Source: Cenarchaeum symbiosum A (lineage in GTDB: Archaea > Thermoproteota > Nitrososphaeria > Nitrososphaerales > Nitrosopumilaceae). From it: 64,000 nt of DNA. The translations under genes and the position numbers were made by a program. Below the pieces are notes generated by a model. The model worked only from the letters and a program-made list of their open reading frames with translations, made no database searches and was not told the DNA's origin. Below are positions 41,669 through 50,764 of the stretch, one piece after another (positions within the stretch are counted from its first letter, which is position 1; every line of letters starts with the position of its first letter). The stretch is from NCBI GenBank assembly GCA_000200715.1, contig DP000238.1, positions 1,846,849-1,910,848 on the forward strand, read 5' to 3'.

Positions 41669-42057
41669 AAACCGTGCCACCTGGACCGCACTGGAAGATA
41701 TTCCCACTGCTGCCAACGGGGATGAATATTATAACTGTGCGTCGAATTCCACAATCACGGAATCTCCCATGACGGGAATACATACAACTTGTACGATCTC
41801 TGCATCATCGAGATCATCGTTGGTTGATCCGGTTATCTTTTTTACCTCCCCGTCTCGAAAGATCATACTTTTGCTCATATATTACCTGCGAACTCTTTTC
41901 ATATAAACCACCTCACACGCGGGACGTGAGAGTTTGGGAGCGGAAATTCTTTTTTTGAGGAGGAATCTGTGCCTGAAACCGGGCCTTGCAAGGCCGGGGG
42001 GATAAACTCCCACGCGTAGGTACCGAAGTCTTTTACGCCCGTGGGGGCCACGTGGGG
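41669..42057. other. Gene-poor stretch between hypothetical gene and AMMECR1
   Basis: It contains a low-GC stretch with an unconvincing open frame to 41906 (possible out-of-frame remnant of the 41222 gene), then a short hairpin (CTCAC/GTGAG around 41910-41930). Copy B of the dispersed repeat (41942-42015) comes next, then a TATA-like TTTTAC at 42031-42036 for the next gene. Nothing else supported. Confidence 0.4.
41942..42015 (+). repeat. Dispersed intergenic repeat, copy B (partner at 2341-2412)
   Basis: It shares with copy A the order T-run, GAGGAGGAATCTG, AAACCGGG, TTGCAAGGCCGG, G-run, AAACT. It differs by small substitutions and short indels. Confidence 0.5.
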
Positions 42058-42651
42058 GTGTTGTCTGCCGCCCTAACGCAGGAAGACGGGGAGGCGCTGG
42101 TTCGCGCAGCCCGGGCCGCGGTCACTGCGTTTCTGGAGGGCAGGCAGGCGGGGCCCGACCCGGGCCTCGAGTCAAGACTCCCCGATTCCGGGGTCTTTGT
42201 TACGTTGCAGCGGAAAGGCTCGCTTCGTGGGTGCATCGGGTATACGGAGCCCCAAAGGCTTGCGCGCGCCCTGCATGATGCGGCGATAGCCGCGGCAACC
42301 CAGGATCCGCGCTTTGAGCCGGTGGCAGCAGACGAGCTTGGGGATATCACATTTGAGGTGACGGTGCTGACGCCGCCCGAGCGCATAACGGTGGACCACC
42401 CGTCGGAGTACCCCTCTAGGATCACGGTGGGGCGCGACGGTCTGGTGGTCAGGCGCGGTTCTGACTCGGGGCTGCTGCTACCGCAGGTGCCCGCCGAATA
42501 CAACTGGGATTCTGCAGAGTTTCTCTCGCATACGTGCATCAAGGCGGGCCTTGAACGCGATGTATGGCGCACAAAAGACCTGGAGGTGTACAGGTTCGGC
42601 GGCACCGTATTCAGAGAGGAGGAGCCCTGCGGCAGGATAAGCGGGGGGTAG
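42058..42651 (+). CDS. AMMECR1-domain protein
   Basis: 197 residues from GTG 42058, chosen by its TATA-like TTTTAC 25 nt upstream; GTG 42052 and TTG 42061 are also in frame. 'GVFVTLQRKGSLRGCIGY' contains the AMMECR1 signature LRGCIGY. 'DPRFEPVAADELGDITFEVTVLTPPERI', 'GRDGLVVRRGSDSGLLLPQVPAEYNWDSAEFLSHTCIKAGL' and 'YRFGGTVF' complete the domain. The family is conserved from archaea to human, often next to radical-SAM or Memo genes, with unproven biochemical role. It ends ten bases before the convergent glyS. Confidence 0.93.
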   Translation: MLSAALTQEDGEALVRAARAAVTAFLEGRQAGPDPGLESRLPDSGVFVTLQRKGSLRGCIGYTEPQRLARALHDAAIAAATQDPRFEPVAADELGDITFEVTVLTPPERITVDHPSEYPSRITVGRDGLVVRRGSDSGLLLPQVPAEYNWDSAEFLSHTCIKAGLERDVWRTKDLEVYRFGGTVFREEEPCGRISGG

Positions 42652-42660
42652 GCCCGTACA

Positions 42661-44097
42661 TCACGGGTATGCGAGCTCTGTGGAAAGCAGCCCGTTTATC
42701 TCGTCTATCTTTATCCTGTCCTGTTCCATCGTGTCGCGTCTTCTTACCGTGACTGTCCCGTCCTCGAGAGTCCTGTGGTCGATGGTAATGGCAAGCGGCG
42801 CCCCTATCTCGTCGAGGCGCCTGTACCTTCTGCCTATGGCGCCAGAATGGTCTAGGAACGCGTCATAGTCGCGCCGTATCGCCCCGTGTATCTCGTCGGT
42901 CTTTTCCCGGAGGCCGCCCTTCTTTACCAGCGAGAGAACACCCACGTGGACAGGTGCAAGGTATGGCCGCACCGACAGGACCGTCCTCTCGTTTTCCGCA
43001 TCCTCCCGGAGGCTGTGCTCCAGAATCGTGTACAGGCTCCTGTCTATCCCCATGGACATCTCAAAGACGTGCGGCAGCACCTTCTCCTCGCCGTCCATTA
43101 CCTCGAATTTCTCCCCGCTCTTTTTGGCGTGGGCGGACAGGTCGTAGTCGGAGCGATAATTGCACGCAACAAGCTCCAGCCAGCCCACCGTCGTCTCCAC
43201 CTCAAAGTCAAAGGCGGCCTCGGCATAGAACGCCTTTTCTTTTTCGCCCAGCCTCCTAAACCTGCTCTTGCCCATGTCGATGCCGGTCTTTTCATAGAAC
43301 TCGGCGAGCAGCCCTAGATGGTACGCCACAAACCTGTTGGGTATGATCCCGGATTCTACTGCCTCTGCGCAGCCCGTCTCTACTGTCTTCCCGCCCTGGT
43401 CGACCCTGAGTACTGCACCGGCCACCTCTGCAAGGTCCGCCTCGTCCAGCTTGCCGGGGTTGCAGAACACCTCTATCTCGGCCTGGTAGAACTCCCTGAG
43501 CCGCAGCAGGCTCTGCCTCGGCGAGATCTCGTTTCTAAAGCTCTTCCCGACCTGGGCTATCCCCAGCGGGAGCCTCCCCCTCATGGTCTTGAATATCCGG
43601 GGAAAGTCGACAAATATGGACTGGCACGTCTCGGGCCTAAGGTACGCAGGCTCGCCCCCGGGGCCTATCCCTACTTTGAATATCATGTTGAACCTCTCCG
43701 TCCCGCCGAGCGCCCCCCCGCACCCGGAGCACTTTACGCCATTGTCCGATATGGCACGGTCAAACTCCGCCGTATCGGAGGCCTCGGGCACCTCGATCCC
43801 CGCCGACTCGGAGATCAGCCTGTCGGCGCGAAACGTGGCGCCGCAGCCTGTGCACTTTACTATCGGGTCCGTAAAGCCCGCCAGGTGCCCCGACGCCTCA
43901 AAGACGGACTCTGACATGATCTGCGAGCCGTCGATCTCCATCATGCCGCCCCTCCTGACGAGCTCCCTTCTCCACAGGCCGAGAAACTTGTTCTTCATGC
44001 TGACTCCGGACGGTCCGTACTCCCAAAAGCCCGCCTGCGCGTCGCCATATACAGAGCAGCTCGGGAAATAAAATCCGTGCTCGAGGGCGAGCTTCAT
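42661..44097 (-). CDS. glyS: Glycyl-tRNA synthetase (alpha2, archaeal/eukaryal type)
   Basis: 478 residues from ATG 44097. Class II marks: 'GFWEYGPSGVSMKNKFLGLWRREL' (motif 1 area), a zinc-like insertion ('KCTGCGATFRADRLI', 'KCSGCGGALGG'), 'LRPETCQSIFVDFPRI', 'GIAQVGKSFRNEISPRQSLLRLREFYQAEIEVF' (motif 2) and 'EMSMGIDRSLYTIL' (motif 3). A C-terminal anticodon-binding domain starts near residue 375. Homologues usually begin slightly earlier (YDKVMKLA...); that stretch is present upstream, but no standard start occurs before the nfo stop, so the true start may be non-canonical. It follows nfo in the same frame. Confidence 0.95.
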   Translation of the reverse strand: MKLALEHGFYFPSCSVYGDAQAGFWEYGPSGVSMKNKFLGLWRRELVRRGGMMEIDGSQIMSESVFEASGHLAGFTDPIVKCTGCGATFRADRLISESAGIEVPEASDTAEFDRAISDNGVKCSGCGGALGGTERFNMIFKVGIGPGGEPAYLRPETCQSIFVDFPRIFKTMRGRLPLGIAQVGKSFRNEISPRQSLLRLREFYQAEIEVFCNPGKLDEADLAEVAGAVLRVDQGGKTVETGCAEAVESGIIPNRFVAYHLGLLAEFYEKTGIDMGKSRFRRLGEKEKAFYAEAAFDFEVETTVGWLELVACNYRSDYDLSAHAKKSGEKFEVMDGEEKVLPHVFEMSMGIDRSLYTILEHSLREDAENERTVLSVRPYLAPVHVGVLSLVKKGGLREKTDEIHGAIRRDYDAFLDHSGAIGRRYRRLDEIGAPLAITIDHRTLEDGTVTVRRRDTMEQDRIKIDEINGLLSTELAYP

Positions 44098-44130
44098 TAC
44101 CTTGTCGTAGCCGGCCGCGGCGTATCCCCC

Positions 44131-44973
44131 CTATCCTGCCAGCGCCCTTGCCGCCTTTATGTTGCCGACATCATCCCGCGTCTCGTCTACCGGCGTCTCC
44201 ACTACCATGGGTATCCCCCTCTTGCTGGCCAGCCGGGCGGCGGCCCGCATGCCCTCCTTTCCTATGCTGCCGAGGCCCACGTGGTAGTGCCTGTCGAGCT
44301 TTGAGCCGCAGCCGGCCTTTGCGTCGTTTAGATGTAGCACACGGAGGTTGTCGAGCCCCACCTTCTTGTCAAACTCGTCAAAGGATTTCTTGGCGCCGGC
44401 CCGGGTGCTCAGGTCGTACCCGTAGGCAAATGCGTGGCACGTATCAAGGCAGACGCCGAACCTCTTGGCGGGCCTGAGCTGCGAGAGTATTGATCCCAGC
44501 TGCCCAAACTCCGAGCCGACCGAGTTTTTTTGTCCCGCCGTGTTCTCGAGCAGTATGGTTACCCCGTTCTTGACCCCGGCCGCGCTCTTGTATGCCTTGA
44601 CAAGCCTCTCTATCCCCTTCTCCTCGCCCGCCCCGAGGTGGCTCCCTAAATGCGTCACCAGGAACGGTATCCCCAGCAGCCCGCACCTCTCCACCTCGCC
44701 GATCAGTGTGTCGACGGATTTTTTGTGGGATTCATCGTTGGTGGACGCGAGGTTGGGCAGGTAGGGCATGTGCACGCATGTGCCCGAAGGCTCTATCTTG
44801 CTCTCCTTTAGCTTTTTCTTGAAGGTGCCGGCCTCGTCTTTGGAGATCTCCTTTGCGCGCCACCCCCTTGGGTTTCTTGAAAATATCTGAAAGGCCGTGC
44901 AGCCCCGCTCCACTGCGTTGTCCACGGACCTGTCGATCCCCCCGGATATAGAGACGTGGCACCCCACCTGCAT
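44131..44973 (-). CDS. nfo: Endonuclease IV (AP endonuclease)
   Basis: 280 residues from ATG 44973 (MQVGCHVSISGG). It cuts the strand 5' of abasic sites, using a trinuclear zinc site. Motifs are 'GCHVSISGGIDRSVDNAVERGCTAFQIFSRNPRGW', 'HMPYLPNLASTND', 'LVTHLGSHLGAG', 'LLENTAGQKNSVGS', 'GVCLDTCHAFAYGYDL' and 'DRHYHVGLGSIG', and the end 'VVETPVDE'. All metal-binding H/E/D positions appear. TATA TTTAAATTATG near 45000 is 27 nt upstream. With nth and UDGb it gives a base-excision set; glyS follows. Confidence 0.96.
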   Translation of the reverse strand: MQVGCHVSISGGIDRSVDNAVERGCTAFQIFSRNPRGWRAKEISKDEAGTFKKKLKESKIEPSGTCVHMPYLPNLASTNDESHKKSVDTLIGEVERCGLLGIPFLVTHLGSHLGAGEEKGIERLVKAYKSAAGVKNGVTILLENTAGQKNSVGSEFGQLGSILSQLRPAKRFGVCLDTCHAFAYGYDLSTRAGAKKSFDEFDKKVGLDNLRVLHLNDAKAGCGSKLDRHYHVGLGSIGKEGMRAAARLASKRGIPMVVETPVDETRDDVGNIKAARALAG

Positions 44974-45109
44974 GGACGGGATGACCGCCGGGCATAATTT
45001 AAATCCGCGCCACCGATCTTGGTGGATTCGCCCGACCCAACGAGTGTGGTCGGCCGGGGCGTGCCGTCCATCCTGCGAGATTTTTATGGGTGCGCGGCCG
45101 ATATAGGCC

Positions 45110-46123
45110 ATGTCCTTTGGCTCCGACGAGATGTCCAAGTACCCGTTCCTTGCGGATTGGGGCAAGGACATACAGGACCAGGGCTTTACGCTCGAGCAGT
45201 TCGGCACGGATCCAGACCTGAAGAAGGTGGTAGACGGCGCATACGAGCGGATACAGGCGGCAGCCGACGGGAAGATCTACAAGACCGCGACCAGGTCCTC
45301 CCTGGAGAACGGGGTCTTTACATTTCTGCTGGCGGTCGTGCTGCTCAGGCTCAGCGGCATGGGCGTGCTGGTGTCCAAGTTCGTGCTGGCCGAGGCGCGC
45401 AGGGCCGAAAAATTCCTCGAATATGACCTGACCGGCGACCTACACGAGAAGAAGGGGAGGCTGGCCATACAGCTGATGGAGAACTTCCTCTCAGTAACTG
45501 TCTCAAGGCAGGGCTATGACTTTGCAATCGCGGCATCCGACTACATCCGGCACTCGGTGAACTTCCACGAGAGGGAATGGAAGATGGTAAACAGGAGGGT
45601 GCGGGGGGGAAAGGTGCTGCTCTCGTCACACGAGGCGGTCCGGCTGGTCCGGCAGGAGCTGGTAGGCTACATCCGCTCCCGCATAAACTCGGCCGATACA
45701 CCGGAGATGTTCCCCATGTTCGAGGAGCCGGTGCAAAAACTGGTCTCGCTTGCACGGGCCAGGTTTCCCCAGGATAACACACCAACCACGGGCAAAACCC
45801 CGCCGTGCATACAGCACGGAATGGATGTGCTGGCCCGCGGCGAGAACCTGTCCCACTCGGGGCGCTTTATGCTGGCCACGTTTTTGCTCAACAGGGGCCA
45901 GTCTATCGAGCAGATAGCGCCGCTCTTCAAGAACGCCCCTGACTACAACCCAAAGGTCACCATGTACCAGCTCAACCATCTGGCGGGCTCGTCAAGGGAC
46001 GGCGAGCAGTACACCTGCCCCTCGTGCGACAAGCTAAGAAGCCAGGGGCTCTGCCATGAGACGGAAGAATGCGCGGGGATAATCAACCCACTCCAGTTCG
46101 GGAAGAAGAGGACCGATGCATGA
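45110..46123 (+). CDS. priL: DNA primase large subunit
   Basis: 337 residues. PriL supports primer synthesis by PriS and carries a 4Fe-4S cluster in its C-terminal domain. Cysteines near residue 225 ('TGKTPPCIQHGMDVLARGENLSHSGRFMLATFLL'), in 'YTCPSCDKLRSQGLC' and in 'ETEECAGI' match the cluster ligands. The helical N-terminal domain is typical. TATA TTTTTATGG (near 45084) is 26 nt before ATG 45110. The end overlaps priS by eight bases, so both subunits come from one transcript. Confidence 0.93.
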   Translation: MSFGSDEMSKYPFLADWGKDIQDQGFTLEQFGTDPDLKKVVDGAYERIQAAADGKIYKTATRSSLENGVFTFLLAVVLLRLSGMGVLVSKFVLAEARRAEKFLEYDLTGDLHEKKGRLAIQLMENFLSVTVSRQGYDFAIAASDYIRHSVNFHEREWKMVNRRVRGGKVLLSSHEAVRLVRQELVGYIRSRINSADTPEMFPMFEEPVQKLVSLARARFPQDNTPTTGKTPPCIQHGMDVLARGENLSHSGRFMLATFLLNRGQSIEQIAPLFKNAPDYNPKVTMYQLNHLAGSSRDGEQYTCPSCDKLRSQGLCHETEECAGIINPLQFGKKRTDA

Positions 46124-47234
46124 GAAGGATCTCTTGCTGCTGGCAGAGTCCTTCAAGAGGTATTATTTCGAGCACTTTGAGAGGATCCCCGTGCCCGACA
46201 GGGCCGCACAGCGCGAGTTCGGCTACCAGAGGTTCGGCGGCGGCATGGTGCGGCACATGCGCGTCAAGGGCTCAGACGAGCTGCGCCTGCTATTAATGCA
46301 GAACTCGCCGTCGGATGTATACTGTTCCAACGGGATATACTCGTTTCCGGAGCTGCCCATGTCGGACAAGGACTGGAAGGAGGCGGACCTCATATTCGAC
46401 ATAGATGCAAAAGATTTAGGGCTGCCCTGCAGAAAGGATCATACATTCCGGCGGTGCTCCTCGTGCGGCAGGTCCCACAGTGGGGACGGCTGCCCCCGGT
46501 GCGGCCCCGGCGCGCACGACCAAATCTCGGTACTCTGCAAGGACTGTATCGGCGGCGCAAAAAAGGAGGTCGAGAAACTAATGCACATACTGGAGGAGGA
46601 CCTCGGCGTGGGGCGGGACTCTGTCGTTGTGTACTTTTCGGGCAACGAGGGCTTTCATGTGCACATAGGCGGGACACAGTTCCAGGGGCTCGGCTCTAGG
46701 GAACGGGGCGAGCTTGCCGATTATGTGAGGTTTGTCGGCGCCGTGCCCCAGGCGTTTGGCATGGGCCGCAACGGGGCGGCCCGCCGTGACTTTGATTATG
46801 ACGACGAGGGTGGATGGAAGGGCAGGCTCCACAGGGAGTTCTTTGGCCCCAAGTCCCGCAGCTCGGTCGCCATTACCGCCGCGATAAAAGAAGGCCACAG
46901 GGCCTTTGGGGAGAGGCTAAAGCAGATCTCCCCCGTATTGGGCGCCAACATAGACCCCCATGTGACAACCGACATACACAGGATCTTCCGCCTGCCCGGA
47001 TCGCTCAATGGCAAGAGTGGACTGGCCAAGATCCCCTGTATCAACCTGGACAAATTCGACCCGGGATCCGACGCCTGCCTCATAGACTCCGACGAGGTCC
47101 AAGTTACGGCGGATATGCCCATGCGCCTCAAGCTCGGGGGGAGGCGCTTTGGGCCGTATAACGGAGAAGCAGTCTCCGTGCCTAGGTTTGCAGCAGCCTA
47201 CATGGTCTGCAAGGGCCTCGCGTCGGCCGCCTAG
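46116..47234 (+). CDS. priS: DNA primase catalytic subunit
   Basis: 372 residues. PriS makes RNA/DNA primers for replication. 'FKRYYFEHFERIPVPDRAAQREFGYQRFGGGMVRHM' is the family start. 'EADLIFDIDAKDL' has the catalytic Asp pair, 'CRKDHTFRRCSSCGRSHSGDGCPRCG' is a zinc insertion, and 'VYFSGNEGFHVHIG' and 'VTTDIHRIFRLPGSLNGKSGL' complete the polymerase fold. It lies downstream of and overlaps priL. Archaeal priS and priL are usually separate or adjacent, as here. Confidence 0.95.
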   Translation: MHEKDLLLLAESFKRYYFEHFERIPVPDRAAQREFGYQRFGGGMVRHMRVKGSDELRLLLMQNSPSDVYCSNGIYSFPELPMSDKDWKEADLIFDIDAKDLGLPCRKDHTFRRCSSCGRSHSGDGCPRCGPGAHDQISVLCKDCIGGAKKEVEKLMHILEEDLGVGRDSVVVYFSGNEGFHVHIGGTQFQGLGSRERGELADYVRFVGAVPQAFGMGRNGAARRDFDYDDEGGWKGRLHREFFGPKSRSSVAITAAIKEGHRAFGERLKQISPVLGANIDPHVTTDIHRIFRLPGSLNGKSGLAKIPCINLDKFDPGSDACLIDSDEVQVTADMPMRLKLGGRRFGPYNGEAVSVPRFAAAYMVCKGLASAA

Positions 47235-47302
47235 GGTCCCGTGCCTGAAAGAGGGACCATGACTCCCCAAAGGCCCGGATCGTGCCTGTTTTTCTGGTAA
47301 GA

Positions 47303-47310
47303 CATTAATT
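47303..47310 (+). promoter_or_regulatory. TATA box setting the start of the UPF0182 gene at TTG 47337
   Basis: ATTAATTT, centre near 47306, is about 30 nt upstream of TTG 47337. The longer frame's first start (TTG 47310) would lie inside the box. Slightly long spacing, so moderate confidence. Confidence 0.45.
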
Positions 47311-47336
47311 TGCCCCGCAGGGGAAAACGTTGGATT

Positions 47337-50189
47337 TTGTATAGCGCAGCTACCGACAGGGAGACCCCTCCACCGGACACGGGCAAGTACGTCCGATGGG
47401 GGATAGTGGGCATAATTGCCGCCGTGATCATAGCCATAGGCAGCAACCAGGCCGTGACGCTCTCCATGAATATAAGCGAGTTTGACGACAAGTTCACAAA
47501 ACCGCTCTTTTACTCCCTTGTCTCGGCGCTCATACTGGCGTCTGTCGCCCTGATCCGCGTCAATATAGTGGCCCGCTCCTCGGTATTCTGGTACATCGTC
47601 AACATGGGGGCCACCCTGGCGGCCGGTGGCTCGTCCCGCGAGCAGGTGTCCAACACCCCTCCCTACCGGGACTACAAGATAGGGGCGCCCCAGTTCGTCA
47701 TCTGGCAGATAACCAAGGTCCTCCTCTTTGGGGCCTTCTTTACCAACGTGCTATTCGGCTTTGCGGCCATGGAAGTGGTCGAAGGAAACACGCTGGGGCT
47801 CGAGAACCTCCCCACGCTCTTCACGCTGCCATTTGTTACCCCGCCCACCGACCCCTCGTATTCCACAGAGACGGTCGTCCCGATGATGCCGGCCCTCTTG
47901 GTGCTGATACCACCGCTGCTGGGAGTGATAGGGCTGCGCCTGATCCTCTACGTGGGAATGCACTCGCTGATCTCGGTCTCCACCTCGTACATACGCGACG
48001 TGGCCGAGGGAAAGCCGAGATACCTCAACTATGTATCCACCATAGAGGCGCTGATAGGGATTGGCGTTCTGTGGACCGGCTTCAACCTGTTCTTTACCAG
48101 CGATATCGATTACAACACTAGATATCTGATAGCCGGCACTCTGGTGATAGGTGCCGCGCTTGTGGCGTTCTCGTTCATGGACCGGCTCCGCGCCAAGGTG
48201 CTCACTCACATGCTAAAGAGGGACGTCTACATACGGGTGCTTACAATAATAGCAATAGCAATAATCGTGGGGGCCGCGGTCTCTGTCAACAACAGCATAG
48301 CGGACGCCAGAAAGATCGAGTACCTCGGGCCCTACACCGCCCAGCAGATAGGCGTGAACCGCTACCTGGCCGAGCTCGGCGAGATTGAGGAGAGGACCCA
48401 TGATGTGCAGCTCCAGTCGATATCGGCCAACAACATAGATGCATACATCGGGAACAACGGCGACGTTCTTGACGTGATAAGGGTCTGGGACTGGGAGGCC
48501 GCATTTGCAAAGCTCAAACCCGAGATCGGCCTGATACCATACGTGGACTTTGAGGACAACGACATACTCCGGTTCAACAATACACTGTACTGGACCGCCT
48601 CCATGAAGCCCATACTCCCGCAGTCTGTGGTGGCAGACGACGTCTGGTACAACGAGCACCTTGTGTACACTCATGTGCCCAACGGCTTTCTCACACTGGA
48701 TGCCACCGAGGGGCAGATAGTGGACAGCGCCGAGTTCTTTTCGCAGAGGGCGATATACTATGGGGAGGGCGGGCTGCTAGAAGAGACGTGGTCCGCGTAC
48801 CCGTCGAACCGCGAGGTCACCGCCGAGCTCAACGGCGCGTTCTACGAGGGGCCGGGCGGCCTGACACTGCCCCCGCCCATGAGCTGGGTCTTTGAGCCCA
48901 ACTTTTTGCTCTCATTCCCGGGCGAGCCTGTCCACATAATGAGGTACAAGGACATCAACCTGAGAATGGAGACGCTGTACCCGTACTTTGTCTATGACTT
49001 TTTCGGCAAGGAGCTCGATTCATACCCGGTCACCGACGGCACCGATTCATACTGGCTGGTCCCCCTGATCTTTGGGACCCGTGCGGATGACGTCCCCTGG
49101 GCCATGAACAACCACTACATACGGCTTGTCGGCTACGCCCTGATTGACACATACGACGGCGACATAACCCTGCTCAAGATAGGCGACGACTTTTTCACAG
49201 AGATGTTTGAAAGCCAGTACGGCGAGGAGTTCCAGGAGATCCCCTCCTGGCTCGACGAGCAGATAAGATACCCCGTCGAGCTCTTCAACTGGAAGACCAG
49301 CATGTACAACTTTTACCATGTAACGGACGTGGAGACCTTCATACAGGCAAACGAGTTCTACGAGATCCCGCGGGGGCTCGACACCTACTATATCGAGGCA
49401 AAGCCTCCAGGCTTTGAGGAGCCCGAGTTTGTGGGGCTGCTCTCGCTGGAATTGAGGGGCTCGCAGGGGAGGAACCTTGCCGGCTTTATGATAGTGCAAA
49501 ACGACCTGCCCAACCTGGGCAACATACTCTTCTATGAGGTGCCGCTAAACTCGACGACCAAGCTGATCGGCCCCACTGCCGTGCGCGAGGCGCTTGACAG
49601 GGACCCCGACTTTGCGCAGCTCAAGACGCTGCTGCGCAACCCGAGGATAGGCGACAACATACTGTACCACGTGGGCGAGCATGACACGTACTTTATCCCG
49701 GTGTATACTGCAGGCGCCGGGGGCGTGGTTGCGCAGCTAGGCACGATAGCCGCCGTTGGCGCGGCGTTTACCGGCGAGTACCATGTGGGCCTTGGCGAGA
49801 CGCAGGAGGAGGCCTTTGAGGCGTACCTGCAAAAGCTCTCGGGCGTTACGCCGGCGCCGACGGACGCGGAGATTCCAGAGGAATCCCTCGAGCGCCAGGA
49901 CAGGATCAGCCTGGTGCGGGCCCTGTTCGAGGAGTCAGGAATCGAGATAACCGAGCCGACATCGATACAGATACCGATATCATTCCAGGAGGGCGAGGTC
50001 TTCTTCTATACGGGGGCCGAGCAGGAGGAGACAGAGGAGCTCATCTCGGGCTTTATAGACGACTTTGTCACCCCGCGGAGCGACAGGATCCTCATGTGGG
50101 AGGAGGACGACGTCTTCAACTTCGGCACCGTGGTCATCCGGGACGGCATAGCGGAACTGCACTATGTATCCGTCGAGGTCGGCAGCTAG
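47337..50189 (+). CDS. UPF0182-family large membrane protein
   Basis: 950 residues from TTG 47337. Seven or so N-terminal helices ('WGIVGIIAAVIIAIGSNQ', 'LFYSLVSALILASVALIRV', 'VLLFGAFFTNVLFGFAAMEVV', 'LIPPLLGVIGLRLILYVGM') are followed by about 600 residues of extracytoplasmic sequence. The latter contains 'GPYTAQQIGVNRYLAELGEIEERTHDVQ' and repeated aromatic strands. The layout and length fit UPF0182 (COG1615), whose role is unknown. The C-terminal 90 residues are acidic. No signal for an enzyme. Confidence 0.82.
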   Translation: MYSAATDRETPPPDTGKYVRWGIVGIIAAVIIAIGSNQAVTLSMNISEFDDKFTKPLFYSLVSALILASVALIRVNIVARSSVFWYIVNMGATLAAGGSSREQVSNTPPYRDYKIGAPQFVIWQITKVLLFGAFFTNVLFGFAAMEVVEGNTLGLENLPTLFTLPFVTPPTDPSYSTETVVPMMPALLVLIPPLLGVIGLRLILYVGMHSLISVSTSYIRDVAEGKPRYLNYVSTIEALIGIGVLWTGFNLFFTSDIDYNTRYLIAGTLVIGAALVAFSFMDRLRAKVLTHMLKRDVYIRVLTIIAIAIIVGAAVSVNNSIADARKIEYLGPYTAQQIGVNRYLAELGEIEERTHDVQLQSISANNIDAYIGNNGDVLDVIRVWDWEAAFAKLKPEIGLIPYVDFEDNDILRFNNTLYWTASMKPILPQSVVADDVWYNEHLVYTHVPNGFLTLDATEGQIVDSAEFFSQRAIYYGEGGLLEETWSAYPSNREVTAELNGAFYEGPGGLTLPPPMSWVFEPNFLLSFPGEPVHIMRYKDINLRMETLYPYFVYDFFGKELDSYPVTDGTDSYWLVPLIFGTRADDVPWAMNNHYIRLVGYALIDTYDGDITLLKIGDDFFTEMFESQYGEEFQEIPSWLDEQIRYPVELFNWKTSMYNFYHVTDVETFIQANEFYEIPRGLDTYYIEAKPPGFEEPEFVGLLSLELRGSQGRNLAGFMIVQNDLPNLGNILFYEVPLNSTTKLIGPTAVREALDRDPDFAQLKTLLRNPRIGDNILYHVGEHDTYFIPVYTAGAGGVVAQLGTIAAVGAAFTGEYHVGLGETQEEAFEAYLQKLSGVTPAPTDAEIPEESLERQDRISLVRALFEESGIEITEPTSIQIPISFQEGEVFFYTGAEQEETEELISGFIDDFVTPRSDRILMWEEDDVFNFGTVVIRDGIAELHYVSVEVGS

Positions 50190-50190
50190 C

Positions 50191-50730
50191 TTGCTGCTGT
50201 TGCTTGACAACGGCTCCATATTCACCCGGCAGATAGCGGACCTGCTCCATGCCGCCGGCGCGATCTTCCGCAGGGTGTCCCCCGCGGAACTGGGCCCCGA
50301 TGATGCAGCCCGCTTTGACTCCTACATACTCTCCGGGCGCCGCCGCAACGACGCGGCGGTAAACGCGTTCAACTCGCGCATAATCAGGCACGCGCTCTCC
50401 CGCGGCAAGCCTCTTCTGGGCATCTGCTATGGGGCGGAGATAATGGCGCTGACCCTCGGGGGCACCATACGGAGGACCGGCGCCCGCAGGGGCTACGGGA
50501 GTGTGCGCGTCCACGGGGATAACCCGCTGTGCGGCGGGGAGGTAACCGTCTTTGAGAGCCACAGCTTTGAGATAGCCCGGCTCGCCGGCCCCGTGGTGGG
50601 GCTTGCAAGCTCTTCTGCGTGCGAGCACGAGATGATACACGCAAGGGGATCCAAAATGTACGGCACGCAGTTCCACCCCGAGATGAGCGACGACGGGCGC
50701 GGCATGATCAGGCGCTTTCTATCGGTCTGA
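50191..50730 (+). CDS. guaAA: Class I glutamine amidotransferase, GMP synthase subunit A type
   Basis: 179 residues from TTG 50191, one base after the previous stop; ATG 50164 would add nine residues. It would hydrolyse glutamine to ammonia for XMP amination with a separate synthetase. 'LLLLDNGSIFTRQIADLL' is the family start, 'GKPLLGICYGAEIMALTLGG' holds the nucleophilic Cys, 'ESHSFEIARLAG' and 'MYGTQFHPEMSDDGRG' (His-Glu) complete the triad. No GuaB/ATP-pyrophosphatase partner is adjacent here. An uncharacterised GATase paralogue is the alternative. Confidence 0.8.
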   Translation: MLLLLDNGSIFTRQIADLLHAAGAIFRRVSPAELGPDDAARFDSYILSGRRRNDAAVNAFNSRIIRHALSRGKPLLGICYGAEIMALTLGGTIRRTGARRGYGSVRVHGDNPLCGGEVTVFESHSFEIARLAGPVVGLASSSACEHEMIHARGSKMYGTQFHPEMSDDGRGMIRRFLSV

Positions 50731-50764
50731 TCGGTATAATAACCCGCGGGGCGGCAGCGGGTGC

